The position numbers were made by a program, and so were the translations under genes. From Intrasporangium calvum DSM 43043 (GTDB taxonomy: Bacteria > Actinomycetota > Actinomycetes > Actinomycetales > Dermatophilaceae), in the NCBI RefSeq assembly GCF_000184685.1, contig NC_014830.1, forward strand, positions 1,674,001 to 1,738,000: DNA of 64,000 bases. The letters run 5' to 3'. This document shows positions 45,708 through 56,682 of the stretch, piece by piece (the stretch's first letter is position 1; every line of letters starts with the position of its first letter). A model generated the notes under the pieces. That model was not told the DNA's origin. It worked only from the letters and a program-made list of their open reading frames with translations, and did no database searches.

Positions 45708-46632
45708 GCTCCGTACCGTTCTCGTTCCCGACGGCTTGGCGGGAGAACGGGTGGACGCCGGCGTCGCCCGCCTCTTCGGGCTCTCGCGCACGCGCGCCGC
45801 CGACCTCGCGGGGGAGGGGCTCGTGGTCGTGGACGGCAAGGTCGTCGGCAAGTCGGACCGGCTCGCACCCGGCTCCATGCTCGAGGTGTCGCTCCCCGGG
45901 GCGGCCCAGGGTCCGGCCGTGCGCGTCGTGGCGGAGCCGGTTCCGGGGATGCGGATCATCCATGACGACGAGGACATCGTCGTCGTCGACAAGCCGGTCG
46001 GGGTCGCAGCGCACCCGAGTGTGGGCTGGAGCGGCCCCGACGTCGTCGGCGGGCTCGCCGCCGCTGGTTACCGGATCTCGACGTCGGGCGCACCGGAGCG
46101 GCAGGGGATCGTCAGCCGGCTCGACGTCGGGACGAGCGGGCTGATGGTCGTGGCCAAGAGCGAGTACGCCTACTCACGGCTCAAGCAGGCCTTCCGGACC
46201 CGGGCGGTGGACAAGAACTACCACGCGCTCGTCCAGGGACTGCCGGACCCGCTCGTGGGGACGGTCGATGCCCCGATCGGCCGTCACCCCGGTCACGACT
46301 TCAAGTTCGCCGTGATGCGCAACGGAAAGCCGTCCGTGACCCACTACGAGGTGATCGAGGCGTTCCGGCACGCGAGCCTGCTCGACATCCACCTGGAGAC
46401 CGGTCGCACCCACCAGATCCGGGTGCACATGGCGGCGATCAAGCACCCGTGCTGTGGTGACCCGCTCTATGGGGCCGACCCGACGCTGGCCAGGAAGCTC
46501 GGTCTGGACCGGCAGTGGCTGCACGCGGTCGGCCTGGGGTTCGAGCACCCGGGCACGGGTGCCTACGTCCACTTCGAGAGCGAGTACCCGGAGGACCTGC
46601 AGCGGGCGCTGGACGTCGTCGCCACCTTCTGA
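45700..46632 (+). CDS. rluD: 23S rRNA pseudouridine synthase RluD-type
   Basis: A 310-residue RluA-family enzyme with an N-terminal S4 domain ([29 protein letters not shown]) and a catalytic domain whose nucleophilic Asp is in [17 protein letters not shown] near residue 143; [12 protein letters not shown] and GDPLYGAD follow. Located after lspA as in most actinobacteria and Firmicutes. Exact target uridines inferred from the family. Confidence 0.92.
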   Translation: MTELRTVLVPDGLAGERVDAGVARLFGLSRTRAADLAGEGLVVVDGKVVGKSDRLAPGSMLEVSLPGAAQGPAVRVVAEPVPGMRIIHDDEDIVVVDKPVGVAAHPSVGWSGPDVVGGLAAAGYRISTSGAPERQGIVSRLDVGTSGLMVVAKSEYAYSRLKQAFRTRAVDKNYHALVQGLPDPLVGTVDAPIGRHPGHDFKFAVMRNGKPSVTHYEVIEAFRHASLLDIHLETGRTHQIRVHMAAIKHPCCGDPLYGADPTLARKLGLDRQWLHAVGLGFEHPGTGAYVHFESEYPEDLQRALDVVATF

Positions 46633-46634
46633 TT

Positions 46635-46659
46635 CTTCACCCTCAGCCTGAGGGTGAAG
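46635..46659 (+). terminator. Terminator hairpin after rluD
   Basis: CTTCACCCTC, loop AGCCT, GAGGGTGAAG: 10-bp stem starting 2 nt after the stop, followed by GTTGTGTTG. Confidence 0.65.
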
Positions 46660-46683
46660 GTTGTGTTGCCCGCCGCCGTCAGC

Positions 46684-46777
46684 CCGTATGCCGCTGGGCT
46701 CGCACCCGCTGGCGCGCTGGCTTCGCGACGGGGCGGGGTCGGCCACGTGCAAGAGAACCGAGCCCAGCGGCATACGG
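46684..46777. repeat. Inverted pair of dispersed repeats between rluD and dnaE
   Basis: CCGTATGCCGCTGGGCTCG at 46684-46702 and its exact reverse complement at 46759-46777: a perfect 19-bp inverted repeat with a 56-bp spacer. Both arms contain the full 16-nt element. It follows the rluD terminator and may form a second hairpin. Confidence 0.92.
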
Positions 46778-46848
46778 ACTGTTGGAAGCGCGGCAGGGCA
46801 CCTGACGACACGGCTCGCGACACGCCGAGGAGTGTCACCCGGGAGCCA

Positions 46849-46854
46849 TAGACT
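46849..46854 (+). promoter_or_regulatory. -10 box of leaderless type before dnaE
   Basis: TAGACT ends 8 nt before ATG 46863; no ribosome site lies between. Confidence 0.45.
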
Positions 46855-46862
46855 CGACCCCG

Positions 46863-49800
46863 ATGTCGACCGACCCAGCCCCGCGACCTGACCAGAACTT
46901 CGTGCACCTGCACGTGCACACGGAGTACTCGATGCTCGATGGTGCGGCCCGGATCGGCGACCTGTTCACCGAGGCCGCACGGATGGGGATGCCGGCGCTG
47001 GCCACGACGGACCACGGCTACGTCTTCGGCGCCTACGAGTTCTGGAAGAAGGCCAAGGGCACCGGCGTCAAGCCGATCATCGGGGTGGAGGCCTACATCA
47101 CCCCGGGCACCCACCGCGCCGACCGGACCAAGGTCAGCTGGGGCGACGGTGGTCGCGACGACGTCTCGGGCAGTGGCGCCTACACCCACATGACGATGCT
47201 TGCCGAGAACAACGACGGCATGCACAACCTCTTCCGGATGAGCTCCATCGCCAGCCTGGACCAGGTGTACACGAAGTGGCCCCGCATCGACCGGGAGCTC
47301 CTCAGCTCCTACGGCAAGGGCCTCATCGTCACGACCGGGTGCCCCTCGAGCGAGATCCAGACCAAGCTGCGCTTCGGGATGTACGACGCGGCCCGCGAGG
47401 TCGCCGGGGAGCTGCGCGACATCTTCGGCCGGGACAACGTGTTCGTCGAGCTGATGGACCACGGCCTCGACATCGAGCGACGCACGCAGCGCGAGCTGAT
47501 CCGCCTCGCGCGGGATCTCGACCTGCCCCTCCTGGCGACGAACGACCTGCACTACACCCGGGCCGAGGACGCCAAGGCTCACGCCGCCCTCCTGTGCGTC
47601 CAGTCCGGTTCGACCCTGATGGACCCCAACCGCTTCAAGTTCGACGCCGAGGACTTCTACCTCAAGTCGGCGCAGGAGATGCGCCACCTGTGGCGCGAGC
47701 TGCCCGAGGCGTGTGACAACACCCTGCTCGTCGCCGAGCGGTGCGAGGTCTCCTTCACGGAGGGGGAGGGGCGCTTCATGCCGCGCTTCCCCGTGCCCGA
47801 GGGCGAGGACGAGACGTCGTGGTTCATCAAGGAGGTCGAGACCGGGCTCCAGCGCCGGTTCCCCGAGGGCGTCCCGGACTACGCGCGCAAGCAGGCGGCC
47901 TTCGAGGAGGACGTCATCGTCTCGAAGGGCTATTCGGGCTACTTCCTCGTCGTCGCGGACTTCATCAACTGGGCGAAGCGCAACGGGATCCGGGTCGGGC
48001 CGGGCCGTGGTTCGGGTGCCGGGTCCATGTGTGCCTACGCGATGGGCATCACCGACCTCGACCCGATCCCGCACGGCCTGATCTTCGAGCGGTTCCTCAA
48101 CCCCGAGCGCATGTCGATGCCCGACTTCGACGTCGACTTCGACGAGCGCCGACGCGGCGAGGTGATCAAGTACGTCACCGAGAAGTACGGCTCGGAGCGG
48201 GTTGCCCAGATCGTCACCTACGGCACGATCAAGGCCAAGCAGGCGGTCAAGGACGCGGCGCGGGTGATGGGCCACCCGTTCAGCGTGGGGGAGCAGCTGA
48301 CCAAGGCGATGCCGCCGGACGTCATGGGCAAGGGGGTGCCCCTCGCCGAGATCTACAACCCCGAGCACAAGCGATACAACGAGGGCTCCGAGTTCCGCGC
48401 CCTGGTCCAGACCGAGCGGCACTTCGAGGAGGTCGTCGACGCGGCCAAGGGCCTCGAGGGCCTCAAGCGCCAGTGGGGCGTGCACGCGGCCGGCGTCATC
48501 ATGTCGAGCGAGCCGCTGATCGACGTCATCCCGATCATGAAGCGCCTGCAGGACGGCCAGGTCATCACCCAGTTCGACTATCCGAGCTGCGAGGCGCTCG
48601 GCCTGGTCAAGATGGACTTCCTCGGCCTGCGCAACCTGACGATCCTCGACGACGCTATCGAGAACATCAAGGCCAACCGCGACCTGGACATCGACCTCGA
48701 CGCGCTGTCCAAGGACATGACCGACCGCGCGACCTACGACCTGCTGGGCCGTGGCGACACCCTCGGCGTCTTCCAGCTCGACGGTGGCGGCATGCGGGCC
48801 CTGCTGCGGCTCATGCAGCCCGACAACTTCGAGGACATCTCGGCTGCCCTCGCGCTCTACCGCCCCGGGCCGATGGGGGTCAACGCCCACACGAACTTCG
48901 CCCTGCGCAAGAACGGCAAGCAGGCGCTGACCCCGCTCGACCCCAAGCTGGAGGGCAAGCTCCAACCCGAGATGGTGGCCGCCCTCGAGCCGATCCTCGG
49001 CACGACCTATGGCCTGGTCATCTACCAGGAGCAGGTCATGGAGATCGCCCAGAAGCTCGCCGGCTACACCCTCGGCAACGCCGACCTGCTGCGCCGGGCC
49101 ATGGGCAAGAAGAAGAAGGAGGTTCTCGACGCCGAGTACGTCCCCTTCTCCGACGGCATGAAGCAGAAGGGCTTCAACGAGGCCTCCGTCAAGGCGCTCT
49201 GGGAAGTCCTCGTCCCGTTCTCCGACTACGCCTTCAACAAGGCGCACACCGCCGCCTATGGCCTCGTGTCCTACTGGACCGGCTACCTCAAGGCCAACTA
49301 CCCGGCTGAGTACATGGCCGCCCTGCTCACGAGCGTGCGCGACGACAAGGACAAGTCGGCGCTCTACCTCAACGAGTGTCGGCACATGGGCATCAAGGTG
49401 CTGCCGCCCGACGTCAACGAGTCGGTCGCCAACTTCGCCGCGGTGGGCACCGACATCCGGTTCGGGATGGCGGCGATCCGCAACGTCGGCGTCCCGGTGG
49501 TGGAGGCCGTCATCAAGGCGCGCGAGGAGAAGGGCGCCTTCGCCTCGTTCAAGGACTTCCTCTCCAAGGTGCCCGCTGTCGTGTGCAACAAGCGGACCAT
49601 CGAGTCGCTCATCAAGGCCGGCGCCTTCGACTCCCTCGGCGAGAGCCGACGCGGCATGGTCGAGGTCCATGAGCGATACGTCGACGCCCTGGTCGAGGTG
49701 AAGAAGCAGGAGGCCATCGGCCAGGACAGCCTCTTCGGAGCCTTCGACATGGGCGACCAGTCGGGCAGCACCGGCGGCGCCGGTGCTTTCGACGGGCTCC

Positions 49801-50456
49801 CGGGGGTGCCGTCCCTCGAGTGGGACAAGGCGACCCTGTTGTCGTTCGAGCGGGAGATGCTCGGGCTCTACGTGTCCGACCACCCGCTCTTCGGCATCGA
49901 GCACATCCTCCAGAGCCACGCCGACACGTCGATCGCGTCGCTCACCGGCGACGACCCCAAACCCGACGGCACTCCGGTCACGGTCGCCGGGCTCATCACG
50001 AGCCTCCAGCTCAAACGGACCAAGAAGGGCGACCTGTGGGCCATCGCCACGGTCGAGGACCTCGACGGCGCCATCGAGTGCCTCTTCTTCCCGTCCGCCT
50101 ACCTCACCTACTCCACGATGCTCGCCCAGGACACGGTGTGCGCGGTCAAGGGCCGGATCAGTGCGCGCGACGACGCGATCTCGATCTTCGCCCAGGAGCT
50201 GACCATCCCCGACATCAAGGAGGGGCCGCGGGGTCCGGTCGTGCTCACCCTGCCGCTCGGCCAGGTGACGGCGGCCCGGGCCGAGCGACTCCGCGAGATC
50301 CTCCGGGAGCACCCGGGGGCGACGGAGGTGCAGGTGAAGCTGACCCAGCCGGGACGGTCGGTACTGATGACGCTCGACGACTCCCTACGCGTCACCGCGA
50401 CGTCCGCGCTCTTCGGAGACCTCAAGGCGCAGTTCGGGGCGGCGGTCCTGGGGTGA
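46863..50456 (+). CDS. dnaE: DNA polymerase III alpha subunit DnaE
   Basis: A 1197-residue replicative polymerase. PHP domain at the N-terminus (FVHLHVHTEYSMLDGAARI near residue 13, ATTDHGYVFGAYEF near 52), family-C catalytic core with PDFDVDFDERRR near residue 420, GPGRGSGAGSMCAYAMGI, the tau-binding region, tandem helix-hairpin-helix, and an OB-fold (TVAGLITSLQLKRTKKGD) near 1040. ATG 46863 follows a TAGACT box. A 1249-codon antisense frame (46563-50312) is a compositional shadow. Confidence 0.98.
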   Translation: MSTDPAPRPDQNFVHLHVHTEYSMLDGAARIGDLFTEAARMGMPALATTDHGYVFGAYEFWKKAKGTGVKPIIGVEAYITPGTHRADRTKVSWGDGGRDDVSGSGAYTHMTMLAENNDGMHNLFRMSSIASLDQVYTKWPRIDRELLSSYGKGLIVTTGCPSSEIQTKLRFGMYDAAREVAGELRDIFGRDNVFVELMDHGLDIERRTQRELIRLARDLDLPLLATNDLHYTRAEDAKAHAALLCVQSGSTLMDPNRFKFDAEDFYLKSAQEMRHLWRELPEACDNTLLVAERCEVSFTEGEGRFMPRFPVPEGEDETSWFIKEVETGLQRRFPEGVPDYARKQAAFEEDVIVSKGYSGYFLVVADFINWAKRNGIRVGPGRGSGAGSMCAYAMGITDLDPIPHGLIFERFLNPERMSMPDFDVDFDERRRGEVIKYVTEKYGSERVAQIVTYGTIKAKQAVKDAARVMGHPFSVGEQLTKAMPPDVMGKGVPLAEIYNPEHKRYNEGSEFRALVQTERHFEEVVDAAKGLEGLKRQWGVHAAGVIMSSEPLIDVIPIMKRLQDGQVITQFDYPSCEALGLVKMDFLGLRNLTILDDAIENIKANRDLDIDLDALSKDMTDRATYDLLGRGDTLGVFQLDGGGMRALLRLMQPDNFEDISAALALYRPGPMGVNAHTNFALRKNGKQALTPLDPKLEGKLQPEMVAALEPILGTTYGLVIYQEQVMEIAQKLAGYTLGNADLLRRAMGKKKKEVLDAEYVPFSDGMKQKGFNEASVKALWEVLVPFSDYAFNKAHTAAYGLVSYWTGYLKANYPAEYMAALLTSVRDDKDKSALYLNECRHMGIKVLPPDVNESVANFAAVGTDIRFGMAAIRNVGVPVVEAVIKAREEKGAFASFKDFLSKVPAVVCNKRTIESLIKAGAFDSLGESRRGMVEVHERYVDALVEVKKQEAIGQDSLFGAFDMGDQSGSTGGAGAFDGLPGVPSLEWDKATLLSFEREMLGLYVSDHPLFGIEHILQSHADTSIASLTGDDPKPDGTPVTVAGLITSLQLKRTKKGDLWAIATVEDLDGAIECLFFPSAYLTYSTMLAQDTVCAVKGRISARDDAISIFAQELTIPDIKEGPRGPVVLTLPLGQVTAARAERLREILREHPGATEVQVKLTQPGRSVLMTLDDSLRVTATSALFGDLKAQFGAAVLG

Positions 50457-50464
50457 GAGCCGGA

Positions 50465-50480
50465 CGTATGCCGCTGGGCT
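50465..50480 (+). repeat. Dispersed repeat copy between dnaE and the AlkZ-like gene
   Basis: Full CGTATGCCGCTGGGCT, 8 bp after the dnaE stop and 7 bp before the next GTG. Confidence 0.9.
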
Positions 50481-50487
50481 CGGTGTC

Positions 50488-51594
50488 GTGGTGAAGGTGG
50501 CGGACCGGCGACGGCTGCGTCGTGCTCGAATGGCCGCGCTGGGCCTCGCGCCCGCCCTCGGCACGGCGGCGGCACCGGCGACTGCGCTCGCGGTCGCCCG
50601 GGAGCTCGGGGCCCTCCAGGCCCAGGACTACGCGAGCGGCGCATGGTCCCTGGGAGTCCGATCCGGTCTCACGCTGGCGGAGATCGAGCAGGCCGTCACC
50701 GACCGCCAGATCGTCCGGACCTGGCCGATGCGGGGCACGATCCACTGGGTGCCGGCGGAGGACGCCAGGTGGATGTGCGATCTGCTCGCACCGCGGGTGT
50801 TCTCCTCGGTCCGGACCCGTCATCGACAGCTGGGCCTGGAGGAGCAGGACGTGCAGTTGGCCCGGGACCTCTTCGAGCGGCACCTCGCCGAGCCGGTGAG
50901 CCGCCCCGACGTGGTCGCCCTGCTGGCGCAGGCTGGGGTCGACCCGGGCGAGCAGCGGGCCTATCACCTCGTGGGCTACCACTGCATGACCGGACTGCTC
51001 TGCCAGGGCCCGCTCATCGGCAAGCAGCCGAGCTTCGTGCTCATCGACTCCTGGGTTCCCTTCTCCCGCCGACCCTCTCGTGAGGAGGCGATGGCGACGG
51101 TTGCCGAGCGCTACGTCCGCAGTCACGGTCCGGTGACGGAGCGGGACCTGGCCGGCTGGGTGGCCGCTCCACTCGGCTTCGCCCGCGAAGCTCTCGCTCT
51201 GGTGGGCGACCACATCCTGCATGAGGAGGTCGACGGCCGGACCTGGCTCACCCATGTCGATGCCAGCCCCGCCCTGGGCAGACCGGCGGGCGTGCACCTG
51301 CTTCCGCAGTGGGACGAGTTCCTGCTCGGCTACAAGTCACGCGATGTCACGCTCCCGGATGAGCACGTGACGCGCGTGGTTCCCGGCCGCAACATGGTCT
51401 TCAAGCCGACCCTCGTGGTGGACGGAGCGGTGTCCGGAATCTGGCGGAGGCGGGCAGCCAAGGACTCGGTGGTCGTCGAGGTGACGAGCTTCACCACGTT
51501 GACCGCCCGGACCCGGCGTGCCCTGGAAGCCAGCACAGCGGCATACGGCCGGTTCCTGGGCCACCAGGCCGAGCTGCGGCTCGTGGAGGGCTGA
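50488..51594 (+). CDS. Winged-helix AlkZ/YcaQ-like protein (possible DNA glycosylase)
   Basis: A 368-residue protein of the HTH_42 (AlkZ/YcaQ) family; characterised members unhook interstrand crosslinks as DNA glycosylases. The QxQ/QxD-type motif appears as GALQAQDYASGAWSLGVR near residue 42, then WPMRGTIHWV near 82 and WDEFLLGYKSRD near 275. GTG 50488, 50491 and 50497 are all possible; no ribosome site is clear because the dispersed repeat occupies the leader. A core-only repeat copy lies near the C-terminus. Followed directly by a pseudouridine synthase. Confidence 0.75.
   Translation: MVKVADRRRLRRARMAALGLAPALGTAAAPATALAVARELGALQAQDYASGAWSLGVRSGLTLAEIEQAVTDRQIVRTWPMRGTIHWVPAEDARWMCDLLAPRVFSSVRTRHRQLGLEEQDVQLARDLFERHLAEPVSRPDVVALLAQAGVDPGEQRAYHLVGYHCMTGLLCQGPLIGKQPSFVLIDSWVPFSRRPSREEAMATVAERYVRSHGPVTERDLAGWVAAPLGFAREALALVGDHILHEEVDGRTWLTHVDASPALGRPAGVHLLPQWDEFLLGYKSRDVTLPDEHVTRVVPGRNMVFKPTLVVDGAVSGIWRRRAAKDSVVVEVTSFTTLTARTRRALEASTAAYGRFLGHQAELRLVEG
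51537..51547 (-). repeat. Dispersed repeat copy, core only, at the 3' end of the AlkZ-like gene
   Basis: AGCGGCATACG on the plus strand (reverse of the core), encoding part of TAAYGR. Confidence 0.7.
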
Positions 51595-52560
51595 ATGGCG
51601 CGGGGAGCCATCCCGCCTTCCCCGCTCCCACCCCGGCACGGCGTCGACGCCCAGCGGATCAGGATGCCCCAGGACGGGCCGTGGGAGACGCTGCGCGACC
51701 ACCTCGTCGAGCGACTCCGCGGGCTCGGCGCTGCGGACATCGACCGCAAGCTGGCGGCGGGCGACTTCGTGGACGCCACGGGCCGACCGGTGCCGGAGGA
51801 CGCGCCCTTCGTGCCGCGGTCGGTGTGCTGGACGCACCGCGACCTGCCCGACGAGGTGGAGGTGCCCTTCGAGATCGACGTGCTCCACCGGGACGAGCGC
51901 CTCGTCGTCATCGACAAACCGCACTTCCTCTCGACGATGCCGCGCGGCCGACACGTCGTCCAGTCCGCCCTCGCCCGGACCCGTGTCCTCACCGGGCTCG
52001 ACCGGCTGACGCCCGCGCACCGGCTCGACCGGCCGACCGCAGGCGTCCTGATGTTCACCACGGAGCAGCGCTGGCGCGGGGCCTACCAGCGGGTCTTCGC
52101 CGAGGGACGCGTGCACAAGGAGTACCTCGCCGTCGCCCCCGTGCGCGATGGACTCGGCCTGCCGCTCGTGCGGCGCACCCACCTCGTGAAGGAGCACGGC
52201 TCCCACCAGGCCCGCGAGGTCCACGGGCGGGAGCCGAACGCCGAGACCCTGGTCGAGCTGGAGGTGGAGTCCGGTGGAGTCGGGGGCTACCGGCTGACCC
52301 CGCGGACCGGCAGGACGCACCAGCTGCGCTGTCAGCTCTGCGGTCTCGGCATTCCCATCATCGGCGACCCGCTCTACCCGGTCGAACGCGAGGTGGCGGA
52401 CGACGACTTCTCCGAGCCGCTCCAGCTGCTCGCCGCCGTCCTGGAGCTCGACGACCCGATCGACGGTTCGCGGCGTCGGTTCGAGACCCGTCGCTCGCTG
52501 TCCCGGTGGCCGGTGGACCCGTCCGTCGCTTCTCCCGGCGGCCACGCCGACGGCCCCTGA
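51595..52560 (+). CDS. RluA-family pseudouridine synthase
   Basis: A 321-residue pseudouridine synthase of the actinobacterial RluA-like group. Catalytic Asp in AHRLDRPTAGVLMFTT near residue 142; VIDKPHFLSTMPRGRH, YRLTPRTGRTHQLR and GDPLYPVE follow. The N-terminal 80 residues are not a typical S4 domain. ATG 51595 abuts the previous TGA. The RNA target is not predicted; distinct from the RluD-type protein upstream. Confidence 0.88.
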   Translation: MARGAIPPSPLPPRHGVDAQRIRMPQDGPWETLRDHLVERLRGLGAADIDRKLAAGDFVDATGRPVPEDAPFVPRSVCWTHRDLPDEVEVPFEIDVLHRDERLVVIDKPHFLSTMPRGRHVVQSALARTRVLTGLDRLTPAHRLDRPTAGVLMFTTEQRWRGAYQRVFAEGRVHKEYLAVAPVRDGLGLPLVRRTHLVKEHGSHQAREVHGREPNAETLVELEVESGGVGGYRLTPRTGRTHQLRCQLCGLGIPIIGDPLYPVEREVADDDFSEPLQLLAAVLELDDPIDGSRRRFETRRSLSRWPVDPSVASPGGHADGP

Positions 52561-52602
52561 AGTTTCCCCCACCTTCGCCGCTGCGTGGTGGGGTTCCAGG
52601 AC

Positions 52603-52608
52603 TAGGGT
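52603..52608 (+). promoter_or_regulatory. Candidate -10 box before the secreted nuclease
   Basis: TAGGGT, 43 nt before ATG 52652. Confidence 0.35.
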
Positions 52609-52651
52609 CGCTGGAGTCCGGGCAGTTGGCTGCCCGTCGAGAGGGGAAGAA

Positions 52652-55138
<2,487 letters not shown>

Positions 55139-55168
55139 CAGCACCGACTGTTTCGCGACTGACGGGCC

Positions 55169-55198
55169 GGGCCCCGGGACCGAACAGTCCCGGGGCCC
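55169..55198 (+). terminator. Strong terminator after the secreted nuclease
   Basis: Perfect 12-bp stem GGGCCCCGGGAC/GTCCCGGGGCCC with loop CGAACA, 30 nt after the stop, in the gap before the convergent gntK. Confidence 0.75.
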
Positions 55199-55219
55199 TG
55201 CCGTGCGCTGCGCAGCCGC

Positions 55220-55738
55220 TCAGGCCGGTCCCGCAGCGGCCGCGAGCGCTGCGAGGGCGCTGGCGACGACCTGGTCGGGCGCCGCCTCGACGGAGATGAC
55301 GACCCCCGACTCGTCCTCCTCCAGGGGCTCGAGCGTGTCGAACTGCGACTGGAGCAGCGACGGCGGCATGAAGTGCTGTCGTCGCCCCATCCGCTCGAGC
55401 AAGGTCTCGTAGCGGGCGTCGAGGAGGAGGAAGAACAGCTCGGGGTACCCCTCGCGGAGCCAGTCCCGGTAGCGGCGCCGCAGCGCCGAGCAGGCCATCA
55501 CGGACTGCTGCCCGGAGCTCTCGAGGCGGGCCACCTCAGCGGCCAGCGCGGCGAGCCACGGCCTGCGGTCCGTGTCGTCCAGCGCCACCCCGGAGCTCAT
55601 CTTGGCGATGTTCTCCGGGGGGTGGAAGGCGTCACCCTCGATGAAGACCCGACCGAGCTCCGCTGCGAGCAGGGTGCCCGTCGTGCTTTTGCCGTTCCCG
55701 GACACGCCCATCAGCACGACGTGGCGGGGGGCAGCCAC
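55220..55738 (-). CDS. gntK: Gluconokinase GntK
   Basis: A 172-residue shikimate-kinase-like enzyme phosphorylating gluconate to 6-phosphogluconate. Walker A MGVSGNGKSTTGTLL near residue 10; EGDAFHPPENIAKMSSG and DDTDRRPWLAAL; ACSALRRRYRDWLR, all typical. The GTG directly follows the TAG of the gntP remnant. Intact, though its usual permease partner is degraded. Confidence 0.92.
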   Translation of the reverse strand: MAAPRHVVLMGVSGNGKSTTGTLLAAELGRVFIEGDAFHPPENIAKMSSGVALDDTDRRPWLAALAAEVARLESSGQQSVMACSALRRRYRDWLREGYPELFFLLLDARYETLLERMGRRQHFMPPSLLQSQFDTLEPLEEDESGVVISVEAAPDQVVASALAALAAAAGPA

Positions 55739-56560
55739 CTAGACCACCAGCCAGAGCAACGCGGCGATGGCGAAGATGGCGAGCCCGAGCGTGGTCTCCG
55801 TGACCGTCCACGTCGTCAGAGTCGTCTTCTCGTCCATCCCGAAGAACCGGCTGACCAGCCAGAAGCCGGAGTCGTTGAGGTGCGACAGCACCGTCGCGCC
55901 GGCGGCGGTCGCGAACACCAGCACCGCGATCTGCACATCGGTCAGCCCCTCTGCGGCCACCTGGGCGGAGATCAGGCCCGCGGTGGTGGTGAGGGCCACC
56001 GTCGCCGAGCCCTGGGCGACGCGCAGCGCGGTGGCGATGAGGAAGGCCTGGACGCTGGGCGAGAGGCCGAGGTCGGAGAGTGAGTCCGTGAGGGCCTGAC
56101 CGACCCGCCGTTCAGCTCCCCGAAGAGAAGGGTGGGCGCCTCGACGATGAAGCGCCGGCCCATGCGCTGGCTGACGAGGTAGGCGCCGACGAACCACGAG
56201 ACGAGGGCGACGGGAATCCCGAGGAGCAAGGTCACCCCGATGTCGCCACCCATGAGGTCGGCCGCGGCCACCGGTGCGCGGGTGGGGAGGCACGATGCGT
56301 TCATCGCGGCGAACGCTCCGGCGGTGGGCAGGCCGTAGAACAGGATCGACCCGCCGAACCGTCGCGCGACGGTGAAGATGATGGGCGCGAAGACGACGAG
56401 GCCCGCGTCGAAGAAGATCGGGAAGCCGAAGGCCAGCGCAGCAACACCGAGCGCGAAGGGGCCGGTCTCTCTCCGAACCGCGAGATGAGGGTGTCGGCCA
56501 GGACCTGGGCGCCACCGGTGATCTGGAGGAGCCGTCCGAGCACTCGATCGGGTCCATCCG
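55739..56560 (-). pseudogene. gntP: Gluconate permease GntP/GntT, degraded
   Basis: Homology to GntP is spread over three minus-strand frames. It starts at VLGRLLQITGGAQVLADTLI (about 56550-56490), jumps frame near 56461 to PFALGVAALAFGFPIFFDAG through LFGELNGG (to about 56115), then jumps again to GQALTDSLSDLGL and on to the normal C-terminus (SATVALTTTAGLIS, SHLNDSGFWLVSRFFGMDEK). About 100 N-terminal residues and about 120 mid-protein residues are missing compared with the usual 440-450. The first shift looks like loss of one C in a short C-run (GGCCCCTTC). Confidence 0.85.
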
Positions 56561-56670
56561 GACTCCTTCGCACGGCGGTGTGTGATGTGCCTCACCGTAC
56601 CCCGACACTCGGGGCAACACCGGACGACGCGGACGAATCGGGCACCGACCCCCGCGCTCGGCTCAGCGCC

Positions 56671-56676
56671 TACGAT
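56671..56676 (+). promoter_or_regulatory. -10 box of leaderless type before oligopeptidase B
   Basis: TACGAT ends 6 nt before ATG 56683. Confidence 0.45.
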
Positions 56677-56682
56677 GCGCCC

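Noticed and set aside
46563-50312. A 1249-codon minus-strand frame opposite dnaE
   Set aside because: Compositional shadow of dnaE; low-complexity translation rich in Leu/Glu/Arg/His without any family motif.
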